From Candidatus Bipolaricaulota bacterium (GTDB lineage Bacteria > Bipolaricaulota > Bipolaricaulia > RBG-16-55-9 > DRXL01): a stretch of DNA of 11,929 nt. This document shows positions 6,474-11,929 of the stretch, one piece after another. Each line of letters opens with the position of its first letter. Position 1 is the stretch's first letter. Below the pieces are notes generated by a model that was not told the DNA's origin, did not search any database, and worked only from the letters and a program-made list of their open reading frames with translations. The stretch lies in NCBI GenBank assembly GCA_026414955.1, contig JAOAIA010000045.1, positions 1-11,929 of the forward strand. Reading direction: 5' to 3'. The position numbers were made by a program, and so were the translations under genes.

Positions 6474-7034
6474 ATGGGCAATCTCTATATCGCGCTGGTG
6501 CACTACCCTTGCCGAGATCGTCACGACAAGATCGTGACCACCATGATCACCCCCATTGACATCACGGATATTGCCCGTAGCGCCTGCACCTACGACGTGG
6601 CGCAGTTTTTTGTCGTCACTCCTCTGTCGAGCCAGCAGGTTATCGCCCAAAAGCTGATAGATTTCTGGCTGAAGGCCGAGCCGGATGTAGCCTATCGGCG
6701 GCCGGCCTTGCACCGCGTGCGCGTTGTAGATAGACTAGAGACCAGTTTCCAGAGCGTCCTGGAGCGCGAGGGCGTGGCCCCACTGCTCGTTGGCACGGAT
6801 GCGCGCGAGCTGCCGGGACCGCGCATTAGCTATGAGAAGCTCCGCGAGCTGATCGAGACCGACGACCGCCCCGTGTATCTGTTATTCGGCACAGGATGGG
6901 GACTGGCCCTCGAGGTGTTGGATCGCGTTGATTATCTTTTGCCCCCCATCTGGGGGCCGACGGAGTACAATCACTTGTCAGTTCGGGCGGCCGTTGCTAT
7001 CATTTTAGATCGGCTCCGCGGACGAAGATCCTGA
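6474..7034 (+). CDS. SPOUT-fold RNA methyltransferase of the Thermotoga TM1570 type (PF09936-like)
   Basis: The 186-residue product starts MGNLYIALVHYPCRDRHDKI. It has a C-terminal knot typical of SPOUT methyltransferases: VYLLFGTGWGL (134-144), then LLPPIWGPTEYNHLSVRAA (155-173). The residues NHLSVRAAVAIILDRL match the SAM-binding knot helix of the family. The same kind of gene lies between trmD and rplS in Thermotoga maritima as I recall, and a structure exists for that protein, but its RNA target is not established to my knowledge. An in-frame GTG at 6456 would add six residues, but it sits in the inverted repeat, overlaps the trmD stop and adds nothing recognisable. The ATG at 6474 is preferred, with GGGGAAGGG upstream as a possible ribosome site. 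Context suggests a role in rRNA or tRNA modification. Fold confidence is high; substrate unknown. Confidence 0.85.
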   Translation: MGNLYIALVHYPCRDRHDKIVTTMITPIDITDIARSACTYDVAQFFVVTPLSSQQVIAQKLIDFWLKAEPDVAYRRPALHRVRVVDRLETSFQSVLEREGVAPLLVGTDARELPGPRISYEKLRELIETDDRPVYLLFGTGWGLALEVLDRVDYLLPPIWGPTEYNHLSVRAAVAIILDRLRGRRS

Positions 7035-7062
7035 TGAAAGCACCAAGAAGGAGTGATTGGCT

Positions 7063-7461
7063 ATGAAGGCCGCTGTTGTGCGCGAGATCGAGCAGGAGCT
7101 TATGAAGAAAGATATTCCGGTCTTTCGCCCCGGGGATCGGATTCGCGTTCACGAGCGAGTCTTAGAGGGCGGTGGCGGTGAGGGGGACAAAGGCAAAAAG
7201 AAGGGAGAAAAAAGCAGCAAGGCCAGTGAAGAGACGCGCGAGCGCATCCAAATCTTTGAAGGGATTGTGATCAAGTGTGCGGGCAGCGGCGCGAGCAAGA
7301 CGTTCACGGTGAGAAAGGTCTCATCGGGGATCGGCGTGGAGAAGATCTTCCCTCTCTATTCGCCGCGCATCGCGCAGATCGAGGTTGTGGAGCGCGGGCG
7401 GGTGCGTCGCGCACGCTTGACGTACCTGCGCAAGCAAGCGTTGGAAGCCAGCGCCAAGTGA
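7063..7461 (+). CDS. rplS: Large ribosomal subunit protein bL19 with a lysine-rich insert
   Basis: bL19 sits at the 30S-50S interface and helps form an intersubunit bridge. The 132-residue product has the family core: [20 protein letters not shown] (9-28), [13 protein letters not shown] (59-71), [20 protein letters not shown] (81-100) and [20 protein letters not shown]. Between VLEGG and RERIQ, where relatives are contiguous, there is an insert of about 20 residues (roughly 38-58) rich in Gly, Lys, Ser and Glu ([17 protein letters not shown]). The insert keeps the frame and the flanking sequence is normal. The start at ATG 7063 has AAGGAG 10 nt upstream; a TTG at 7057 would be too close to that site. 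It lies 28 nt after the methyltransferase and 7 nt before lepB. Confidence 0.95.
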   Translation: MKAAVVREIEQELMKKDIPVFRPGDRIRVHERVLEGGGGEGDKGKKKGEKSSKASEETRERIQIFEGIVIKCAGSGASKTFTVRKVSSGIGVEKIFPLYSPRIAQIEVVERGRVRRARLTYLRKQALEASAK

Positions 7462-7468
7462 AGCAACG

Positions 7469-8200
7469 ATGCCCGAAGAACTCAAGCCCGACGATCCCAT
7501 AGAACCGATCTTGGAGCCGGCGTCTTCTGCTCCAGAGCCGCCCGCGACGCGAGAGCTTCCCAAGCCGTGGGTGGCTCGCCAGCTCAACCGCTGGGGAATT
7601 GGGACCACCCCCACGATTGATTGGGTATTGGACTGGGTGCAGATCGGCGTGATTGCCACGGCCTTGGCGCTCATCACGATGAACTTCGTCATCGTGCGGA
7701 TGCGCGTGCCCACCGGCACAATGTAGCCGACGATCATGCCAGGCAGCTCGTTCTTCGTCGACAAAATTTCGTTCTACTTTCGTAAGCCTAAGCCTGGGGA
7801 TATTATAGTTTTCTGGCACAACGAGGGCACTGACGAAGCCCCACGTTGGGTGCGCTATGTGAAGCGCCTTATTGCGACTGGGGGCCAGACCGTTCAGATC
7901 AAAGACTGCTATGTCTATGTCAACGGCGTCCCCATGACCGACGATGCGTTCAATCATCCGGGGCATCCCAACCCGGAGCGTCAGTGTTACTATAACTCCG
8001 GGAAGATGGGGGACCAAATCTTGACAGTCCCGCCGGGACACTATTTTGTCTTGGGGGACAACAGCCGCAACAGTTTAGATGGGCGTTTTTGGGATTTTCC
8101 GTTCGTGTGCGAGAAAGATTTTATCGGCGAGCCGTTTTTGAAAGTCTGGCCACCCACTCAGATCGGGTTTATGAACGGCTACTTTGGCAGCCCACGCTAG
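7469..8200 (+). pseudogene. lepB: Signal peptidase I gene interrupted by an in-frame TAG at the active-site motif
   Basis: One frame of 244 codons encodes a full-length type I signal peptidase, except for TAG at 7724-7726 (codon 86). The first part (7469-7726) has an acidic, Pro-rich N-terminus, a membrane helix at about 56-76 and VPTGTM. The second part (7736-8200 if restarted at ATG 7736) continues PTIMPGSSFFVDK, then YVKRLIATGG with the general-base lysine at 132, VNGVPMTDD, and VPPGHYFVLGDNSRNSLDGRFW with GDN at 196-198. Together VPTGTM-x-PTIMPG is box B of signal peptidases (normally PSGSMxPT or PTGSMxPT), so x is the stop. The nucleophilic Ser position is also Thr84. Neither half alone can be a normal peptidase. 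Possible explanations are recent pseudogenization, readthrough or recoding, or a sequence error. TAG ends both accB and this gene, which argues against global reassignment. It lies 7 nt after rplS. Confidence 0.85.
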
Positions 8201-8206
8201 CCGTTG

Positions 8207-8235
8207 TTGACGTTCTCACTCTCACGATCTATAAT
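8207..8235 (+). promoter_or_regulatory. Near-consensus sigma70 promoter for the dihydroorotate dehydrogenase gene
   Basis: TTGACG (8207-8212, one mismatch) is followed by exactly 17 nt and a perfect TATAAT (8230-8235), starting 7 nt after the lepB stop. The next ATG is at 8246, only 10 nt past the -10 box. The predicted transcription start therefore falls within a few bases of the start codon. Confidence 0.72.
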
Positions 8236-8245
8236 CTTCCCGAAC

Positions 8246-9190
8246 ATGGGGATCATAGTGCACCCGCCCATCACGAACGCTTCTGGCCCCAATTCTGTTA
8301 CATACGAAGAGCTTGAGCGCATCGCGCGGTCGGCTGCGGGAGCTGTCGTCACCAAGAGCATGACCCACTGCCCCCGCCAAGGCAACCCTGAACCCCGACT
8401 TCGTGCGCACTTAGACGGCGAGATCGGCTCGCTCAACTCGATGGGGCTTCCTAATCTCGGCTACCACGAGTACGCCAAGCTCATCCCCAAGCTCAAAGAG
8501 TTCGGAAAACCCGTGGTCGCGAGCATCGCCAGCGCGCCCTGCACGCACAAGCTCCCCCCCGTCGAGCAATATCGCGAGATCGCTATAGCGATAGAGAGAG
8601 CTGGTGCGGACGCCCTCGAACTCAATCTGTCATGCCCGAACTTGGAAGATATTCCTATCTCTATGGACCCCCAAAGCGTGCGCGCCGTGCTCAAGGCTGT
8701 TACACGTGACGTGAAGGTCCCCATCGGCGTCAAACTCTCGCCGTATAATAACGTGCCTAAGCTCTTTGAGGAGATCGCCCGCACGCTGCTCGACTTTGAT
8801 ATTGCGTACGTTGCGACGATCAATTCTGAGCCGTTGACGCTCGATATTGACTTAAAAACCCGAACGAAAGTGATTCGCCCCAACGACGGCTTTGGCGGGC
8901 TGGGCGGCCCAGCGGTGCTGCCCATCGCCCTTGCGGAAGTCCATCGCTTCCATAAGTTCTTTCAGAAGCACAGAGCCCAGATCGCCGTCTGGGGCGTGGG
9001 GGGAATTATGAAAGCTGAAGACGCGCTCAAGCACTTTCTTGCTGGAGCTTCTGTAGTTCAGATCGGGACGCTCTTGCTCTGGGAGGGGCCGCAAGCGTTT
9101 GAGAAGCTCTGGGCGGGGATTCAGCGATGGCTCCAAGAGAACAACTTCTCCAGCGTAGAAGAGATCATTGGTCAAGTGAGGGAGATTTGA
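8246..9190 (+). CDS. pyrD: Dihydroorotate dehydrogenase, class 1A (fumarate type)
   Basis: This FMN enzyme oxidises dihydroorotate to orotate in pyrimidine synthesis; class 1A members are cytosolic and pass electrons to fumarate. The 314-residue barrel has ITNASGP (9-15), VVTKS with K37, GNPEPR (46-51), GSLNSMGLPNLGYHEY (61-76) and NLSCPN with catalytic Cys130. It also has GVKLSPY (161-167), RPNDGFGGLGG (211-221), VGGI (251-254) and VVQIGT (270-275). The N-S-M-G-L-P-N-L-G and D-G-F-G-G-x-G-G motifs and the cysteine base point to class 1A rather than 1B or class 2 (which use other motifs or serine). The ATG at 8246 puts Cys at 130 as in the Lactococcus enzyme. An upstream TTG at 8204 would lie before the promoter's predicted start. 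No ribosome site is visible, so a leaderless mRNA is likely. The stop codon falls in an inverted repeat, and pyrC follows. Confidence 0.9.
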   Translation: MGIIVHPPITNASGPNSVTYEELERIARSAAGAVVTKSMTHCPRQGNPEPRLRAHLDGEIGSLNSMGLPNLGYHEYAKLIPKLKEFGKPVVASIASAPCTHKLPPVEQYREIAIAIERAGADALELNLSCPNLEDIPISMDPQSVRAVLKAVTRDVKVPIGVKLSPYNNVPKLFEEIARTLLDFDIAYVATINSEPLTLDIDLKTRTKVIRPNDGFGGLGGPAVLPIALAEVHRFHKFFQKHRAQIAVWGVGGIMKAEDALKHFLAGASVVQIGTLLLWEGPQAFEKLWAGIQRWLQENNFSSVEEIIGQVREI

Positions 9191-9275
9191 ATCACGGAAA
9201 GCACAGAAGAGCACGGATGACACGGGAGTGACTTTCATTCCGTGCTTTCCGTGGCCCGTGCCTTCCGTGATTCAA
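9187..9275. repeat. 89-bp inverted-repeat element between pyrD and pyrC
   Basis: The ends are an 18-bp inverted repeat with one mismatch: left arm 9187-9204 (TTGAATCACGGAAAGCAC) and right arm 9258-9275 (GTGCCTTCCGTGATTCAA). An inner copy GTGCTTTCCGTG (9242-9253) is also the exact complement of the left arm, so two alternative hairpins are possible. Further CACGGAnnnCAC-like units lie within. The left arm includes the TGA of pyrD. There is no T-run, so it does not look like a standard intrinsic terminator; it resembles a small MITE-like or REP-like element. Confidence 0.65.
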
Positions 9276-9294
9276 GCCAAGCAAAGGGAGAATT

Positions 9295-10530
9295 ATGACA
9301 ATTCTCACAAACGCTGAGGTCTTCGTGGACGGCGAGCTGCGCAAGCTCGACATCGCCCTAGAAGAAGACAAGATTCGCGCCCTCGGACGCGATCTTGAGG
9401 GAGACGAGCACATAGACTGTTCTGGGAAGCTCATCTTGCCGGGCGTGATTGACGTGCACGTCCACGCCCGCGATCTCAAGCAGTCTCATAAAGAAGATTG
9501 GGAGTCTCTTGGGCGGGCAGCCAGCGCCGGCGGCGTGACGACGGTCTTCGCCATGCCCAACACCGATCCGCCCTTAGAGACGGTCGAACGCGTGCGCGAC
9601 TACCGTCGTCGCGCTCAAGCTGCCACGATTAATACAAAGATCTACGGCGCGATCACTGAAGCAAATTACAAAGATCTCGATAAGCTCGCCCTGCACGTGG
9701 ACGCGTTCAAGCTCTATCTTGGGGAGACGACGGGACATCTCATCGTGAGCGATAAAAAACTCCATCGAGAGATCTTCAAGAGCGTCACCCACACTGAAAA
9801 GATTCTCACGGTGCACGCCCAGCGCGGCGGCGATCCCACAGACGTCACGCGCCACGAAACCGACGACATCCGCTACGTCCTGGATTTAGCCGCAGCGTAT
9901 GAGACGAAGCTGCACATCGCGCATGTGACGACCCAGCGCGCCGTCGAAGCGATCTTGGAAGCGAAAAAATCTAAGCTGGACGTCTCGTTCGAGACCTGCC
10001 CGCATTATCTGTATTTTACGGCAAAGGATCGCGAGTCTCGCGGAGCATGGCTGAAGATGAACCCGCCGTTGGCGACTGAAGAAGATCGGGAGTTCCTCTG
10101 GTGGGCGCTGGCTGAGGGCTTGATCGATATCGTGGCGACGGATCATGCCCCGCACACCATCGAAGAGAAGAGCGTCGGGTATGAGAAAGCCCCGGCGGGG
10201 GTGCCGGGGGTAGAATTTACGCTGCCGTTGCTCTTCGACGCCGTCAGCGCTGACAAGCTATCTTTGAAGCGTCTCGTTGAGGTCTGCTGTACACATCCGG
10301 CGCGGCGCTTTGGGTTGCCTAAGGGCGAGATCGTCGTTGGGCACGACGCTGATCTTGTCGTCATTGATCCCGAGAGAGAGAAGACGATCACCCGCGAAGC
10401 TGTGCAGAGCAAGTGTGGCTGGTCGCCGTATGAGGGGCTGACGCTGCGCGGCTGGCCGGTGCTGGTCTTGGTGCGAGGAATTAGAAGAAATCCTCCGTGC
10501 GCAGCTCCTGGAGATGGAAGACGGAGTTGA
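9295..10530 (+). CDS. pyrC: Dihydroorotase
   Basis: This zinc amidohydrolase interconverts carbamoyl aspartate and dihydroorotate, the step before pyrD. The 411-residue product has metal ligands H55 and H57 with R59 (DVHVHARD), MPNTDPP (87-93), the lysine expected to be carboxylated at K139 (DAFKLYLGETTG), H174, H210 (LHIAHVTT) and the catalytic Asp283 (ATDHAPH). MNPPLATEEDREFLWW and AGVPGVEFTLPLL are family substrate motifs, of the longer class (AllB/PyrC type I) rather than the short E. coli type. The start ATG has AGGGAG 7 nt upstream. The C-terminus is odd: after GWPVLVLVRG (386-395) the usual closing strand and GRGRF-like ending are replaced by a basic tail (IRRNPPCAAPGDGRRS). This tail overlaps the convergent phosphatase gene by 50 nt, so the end is probably truncated or shifted. 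Allantoinase or hydantoinase is less likely given pyrD next door. Confidence 0.9.
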   Translation: MTILTNAEVFVDGELRKLDIALEEDKIRALGRDLEGDEHIDCSGKLILPGVIDVHVHARDLKQSHKEDWESLGRAASAGGVTTVFAMPNTDPPLETVERVRDYRRRAQAATINTKIYGAITEANYKDLDKLALHVDAFKLYLGETTGHLIVSDKKLHREIFKSVTHTEKILTVHAQRGGDPTDVTRHETDDIRYVLDLAAAYETKLHIAHVTTQRAVEAILEAKKSKLDVSFETCPHYLYFTAKDRESRGAWLKMNPPLATEEDREFLWWALAEGLIDIVATDHAPHTIEEKSVGYEKAPAGVPGVEFTLPLLFDAVSADKLSLKRLVEVCCTHPARRFGLPKGEIVVGHDADLVVIDPEREKTITREAVQSKCGWSPYEGLTLRGWPVLVLVRGIRRNPPCAAPGDGRRS

Positions 10531-11125
10531 CCGTGAAGACTTCATAGGTGTTGTCGTCCTCCCTGTCAATGATCGTGACCCCACAGTTGTCTACGGCGAA
10601 GTGTCCGTTGCCTGGGCCTAATCCCAAGACATAGCGCAAGATCGCGCGGATAGTCCCGCCGTGGCTCACGATCAGAATCTTTTGCTTAGAATGCCGCGCG
10701 ACAAGCTCGGAGAAAATTTTTGACGCGCGCTCGTAGAGTTCCCTGCGGCTCTCCCCGCCGGAGGGCCGGAAATTCGCTGGGTCAGTCCGACGCCTTTGGT
10801 ACTCTTCAGGAAATCGCTCTAAAACTTCGTGGCGCGTGAGGCCCTCCCACAGCCCATAGCGCGCCTCACGCAGTTTGGGAACGGTGATCACATCTAGATG
10901 ATGTGGGGCAGCGATGATCTGCGCTGTCTCGACGGCGCGCACCAGATCGCTCGAATAGATAACAGCAAAGTTTTCATGAGCGAGCAGCTCCGCGGTACGG
11001 CGCGCTTGGGCGCGGCCGCGCTCGTTGAGCGGGATATCGAGCTGTCCCATGACGCGCAATTGTGCGTTCCAATCAGTCTCGCCATGTCGCACCAGAAAGA
11101 CGCGAGTCTTATAGAAGCCGTTCAT
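10481..11125 (-). CDS. Histidine phosphatase (phosphoglycerate mutase-like) family protein
   Basis: The 214-residue product starts MNGFYKTRVFLVRHGETDWN. The catalytic RHG motif (13-15) has phospho-accepting His14. The phosphate-binding Arg63 lies in SSDLVRAVETA, the acid Glu87 in LREARYGLWEG, and the second His155 in LIVSHGGTIRAIL. Members include cofactor-dependent phosphoglycerate mutase, CobC-type alpha-ribazole phosphatase, and broad sugar-phosphate phosphatases. The short length and LREARYGLWEG-SHGG pattern favour a phosphatase over glycolytic mutase, but the substrate cannot be assigned. The frame is open further upstream (another possible start at 11170), but homology begins right after the ATG at 11125, and a TATAAT sits 9 nt before that ATG. 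Its last 17 codons overlap the 3' end of pyrC on the opposite strand. Confidence 0.88.
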   Translation of the reverse strand: MNGFYKTRVFLVRHGETDWNAQLRVMGQLDIPLNERGRAQARRTAELLAHENFAVIYSSDLVRAVETAQIIAAPHHLDVITVPKLREARYGLWEGLTRHEVLERFPEEYQRRRTDPANFRPSGGESRRELYERASKIFSELVARHSKQKILIVSHGGTIRAILRYVLGLGPGNGHFAVDNCGVTIIDREDDNTYEVFTVNSVFHLQELRTEDFF

Positions 11126-11134
11126 AGGGGAGCT

Positions 11135-11163
11135 ATTATAGACAACGGGGTAGAGCACAGCAA
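11135..11163 (-). promoter_or_regulatory. Promoter for the histidine phosphatase gene
   Basis: A perfect TATAAT on the minus strand (11140-11135) has TTGCTG 17 nt upstream (11163-11158). The -35 matches consensus only at TTG. The ATG at 11125 is 9 nt beyond the -10 box, so the message would have almost no leader, as at pyrD. Confidence 0.55.
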
Positions 11164-11168
11164 CGGTC

Positions 11169-11206
11169 AAAAAGAGTGGGGCCGAGCGCGTTGTGCGCCC
11201 GGCCCC
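11169..11206 (-). terminator. Intrinsic terminator downstream of the DUF11 protein gene
   Basis: On the minus strand GGGGCCG (11206-11200) pairs with CGGCCCC (11184-11178), and GCGC pairs with GCGC (11198-11195 with 11189-11186), around a 5-nt loop with one mismatch. After ACTC comes a run of five T (11173-11169). The T-run is short but the stem is very stable. It lies about 100 nt after the DUF11 gene and just before the phosphatase promoter. Confidence 0.6.
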
Positions 11207-11216
11207 TCTGTTGTGG

Positions 11217-11303
11217 CCCTCACCCCCGGCCCCTCTCCCGTCGGCACCGACAGGAGAGGGGCGCCTCTCCCCTCCCCGTGTCGGGGAGGGGCCGGGGGAG
11301 AGG
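11217..11303. repeat. Complex GC-rich inverted repeat (three-hairpin cruciform)
   Basis: The outer arms are 11218-11240 and 11281-11303 (CCTCACCCCCGGCCCCTCTC against GGAGGGGCCGGGGGAGAGG, with two or three mismatches). Inside are two further hairpins: CTCTCC-GTCGG / CCGAC-GGAGAG near 11233-11258 and CCTCCCCG / CGGGGAGG near 11271-11289. The left arm shares its core with the repeat in the trmD 3' end. It fills the gap between the DUF11 stop and its terminator. Confidence 0.68.
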
Positions 11304-11308
11304 TCTTC

Positions 11309-11929
11309 TCAGCGTTGCACCGTTCCGGTGTGGCAGCCGCGGTTGTTCGCGGGGTTGGCATCGCCCTCCGTCTCGACGGTCGCGCAGTTGGTGATCTGCG
11401 TGCCCGGCGCAGCCACGACGCGCACCCGCAGCAAGATCGTGCTGGACTGTGCAGGTGCTAATCGAGCGGCGCTGGTGCAGATCACGTTCTGCCCGGAGAC
11501 CGAGCAGCTCCAGCCCGCGCCGGTCGCCGAGATGAAGCGCAACTGCGGCGGCAACGGGTCTGTCACCCGGATGGGGGCTCTCGTCGCTGCGCCGCCGACG
11601 TTGGTGACCCTGAGCACGTACGTCACTTCCGCTTCGGGGCGCAGCACGCCGTCGAGCAGCTTCGCCAGCGTGAGGTCTATCGGTGGCGGTGGTATTCCTA
11701 TGACACTAATGGTCACGCACGACTGGTTGTTCGCCGGGTTTGTGTCGTTTGCGTTGGTCACGGTAGCGCAGTTCTGTATCTGGCTCCCCGCTGGGGCGGT
11801 CACCGTCGCAGTGAAGGTGAACGTGGCCGAGTAGCCCGCAGGCAGCGTGCCAGGTGTGTGACACGTGACACCATTGGCTGCTACGGAGCAGGACCAAGCC
11901 ACGGTGCCTCCCGACTGACTGACTGACAC
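11309..11929 (-). CDS. C-terminal part of a secreted DUF11 beta-sandwich repeat protein (partial)
   Basis: The 206 visible residues are the C-terminal end of a longer protein whose start is beyond the window. They hold the end of one DUF11-type repeat (WSCSVAANGVTC, then ATFTFTATVTAPAGSQIQNC and NDTNPANNQSCVTI). After a Pro linker (GIPPPP) comes one complete repeat starting LTLAKLLDGVLRPEAEVTYV. It contains VTNVGGAATRAPIRVTDPLP, WSCSVSGQNVIC, TQITNCATVETEGDANPANN and RGC. Four cysteines recur at equal places in each repeat, suggesting two disulfides per domain and so export. DUF11 repeats are common in large bacterial and archaeal cell-surface or extracellular proteins, where they act as spacers or adhesive stalks. 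The protein ends GCHTGTVQR with no sortase motif or membrane anchor at this end. Any GTG at the window edge is not a real start. Function beyond a structural or adhesive role is not inferable. Confidence 0.85.
   Translation of the reverse strand: MSVSQSGGTVAWSCSVAANGVTCHTPGTLPAGYSATFTFTATVTAPAGSQIQNCATVTNANDTNPANNQSCVTISVIGIPPPPIDLTLAKLLDGVLRPEAEVTYVLRVTNVGGAATRAPIRVTDPLPPQLRFISATGAGWSCSVSGQNVICTSAARLAPAQSSTILLRVRVVAAPGTQITNCATVETEGDANPANNRGCHTGTVQR

Noticed and set aside
7304..8041. 245-codon open frame on the minus strand opposite rplS and lepB
   Set aside because: The composition is Arg/His-rich without motifs, and the plus strand encodes clear L19 and signal peptidase homology. The lepB TAG could have raised the suspicion that this is the real gene, but nothing supports it.
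1958..8200. Global reassignment of TAG as a sense codon, suggested by the lepB stop
   Set aside because: TAG ends accB exactly where the family ends and also ends lepB, so TAG still works as a stop here.
9187..9275. CRISPR or intrinsic terminator reading of the CACGGA repeats
   Set aside because: Repeats are irregular with no equal spacers, and no T-run follows either hairpin.
11193..11834. 213-codon plus-strand open frame opposite the DUF11 gene
   Set aside because: Only the minus-strand reading shows repeated DUF11 motifs with regular cysteines; the plus frame is a shadow running through the repeat.

Overview
The window reads as a chromosomal housekeeping stretch from a bacterium, probably a deep-branching and possibly thermophilic one. 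GC looks moderately high by eye. The gene order ffh - rpsP - khpA - trmD - SPOUT RNA methyltransferase (PF09936-like) - rplS - lepB matches the order I remember from Thermotogae, but rimM is missing. Other hints are a methionine-poor SRP M domain and a fumarate-type (class 1A) dihydroorotate dehydrogenase. A candidate phylum such as Bipolaricaulota/Acetothermia would fit, but that placement is an inference with no search behind it.

Layout. (1) 1-1819, minus strand: a CNNM/CorC-type membrane protein with an unusual helical insert, followed 28 nt downstream by the start of a secreted protein that resembles the N-terminal domain of M1 metallopeptidases and runs off the window. (2) 1820-1957: a divergent intergenic region with a good minus-strand promoter whose palindromic TTGCAA -35 box may also serve the plus strand. 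(3) 1958-3752, plus: accB-accC, the biotin carrier and biotin carboxylase of acetyl-CoA carboxylase. (4) 3760-8200, plus: a near-consensus promoter, then ffh, rpsP, khpA, trmD, a SPOUT RNA methyltransferase, rplS and lepB, tightly packed with two overlaps. This is a translation and protein-export cluster. (5) 8207-10530, plus: a promoter at the lepB end, class 1A pyrD starting almost at +1, an 89-bp inverted-repeat element, then pyrC. These are two steps of pyrimidine synthesis. (6) 10481-11125, minus: a histidine-phosphatase family gene, convergent with and overlapping pyrC, also apparently leaderless. (7) 11169-11929, minus: a terminator, a GC-rich dispersed-type inverted repeat, and the C-terminal end of a cysteine-containing DUF11 repeat surface protein.

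The most striking observation is in lepB. The reading frame is full length and well conserved, but an in-frame TAG sits directly after the catalytic-motif methionine, and the nucleophilic serine position reads threonine. Also notable: a repeat sequence supplies the last 16 codons of trmD, ribosomal protein L19 carries a lysine-rich insert, and two genes place a perfect TATAAT 9-10 nt before their ATG. I see no defence, mobile or CRISPR system; the window is mainly conserved core genes with unusual local details.
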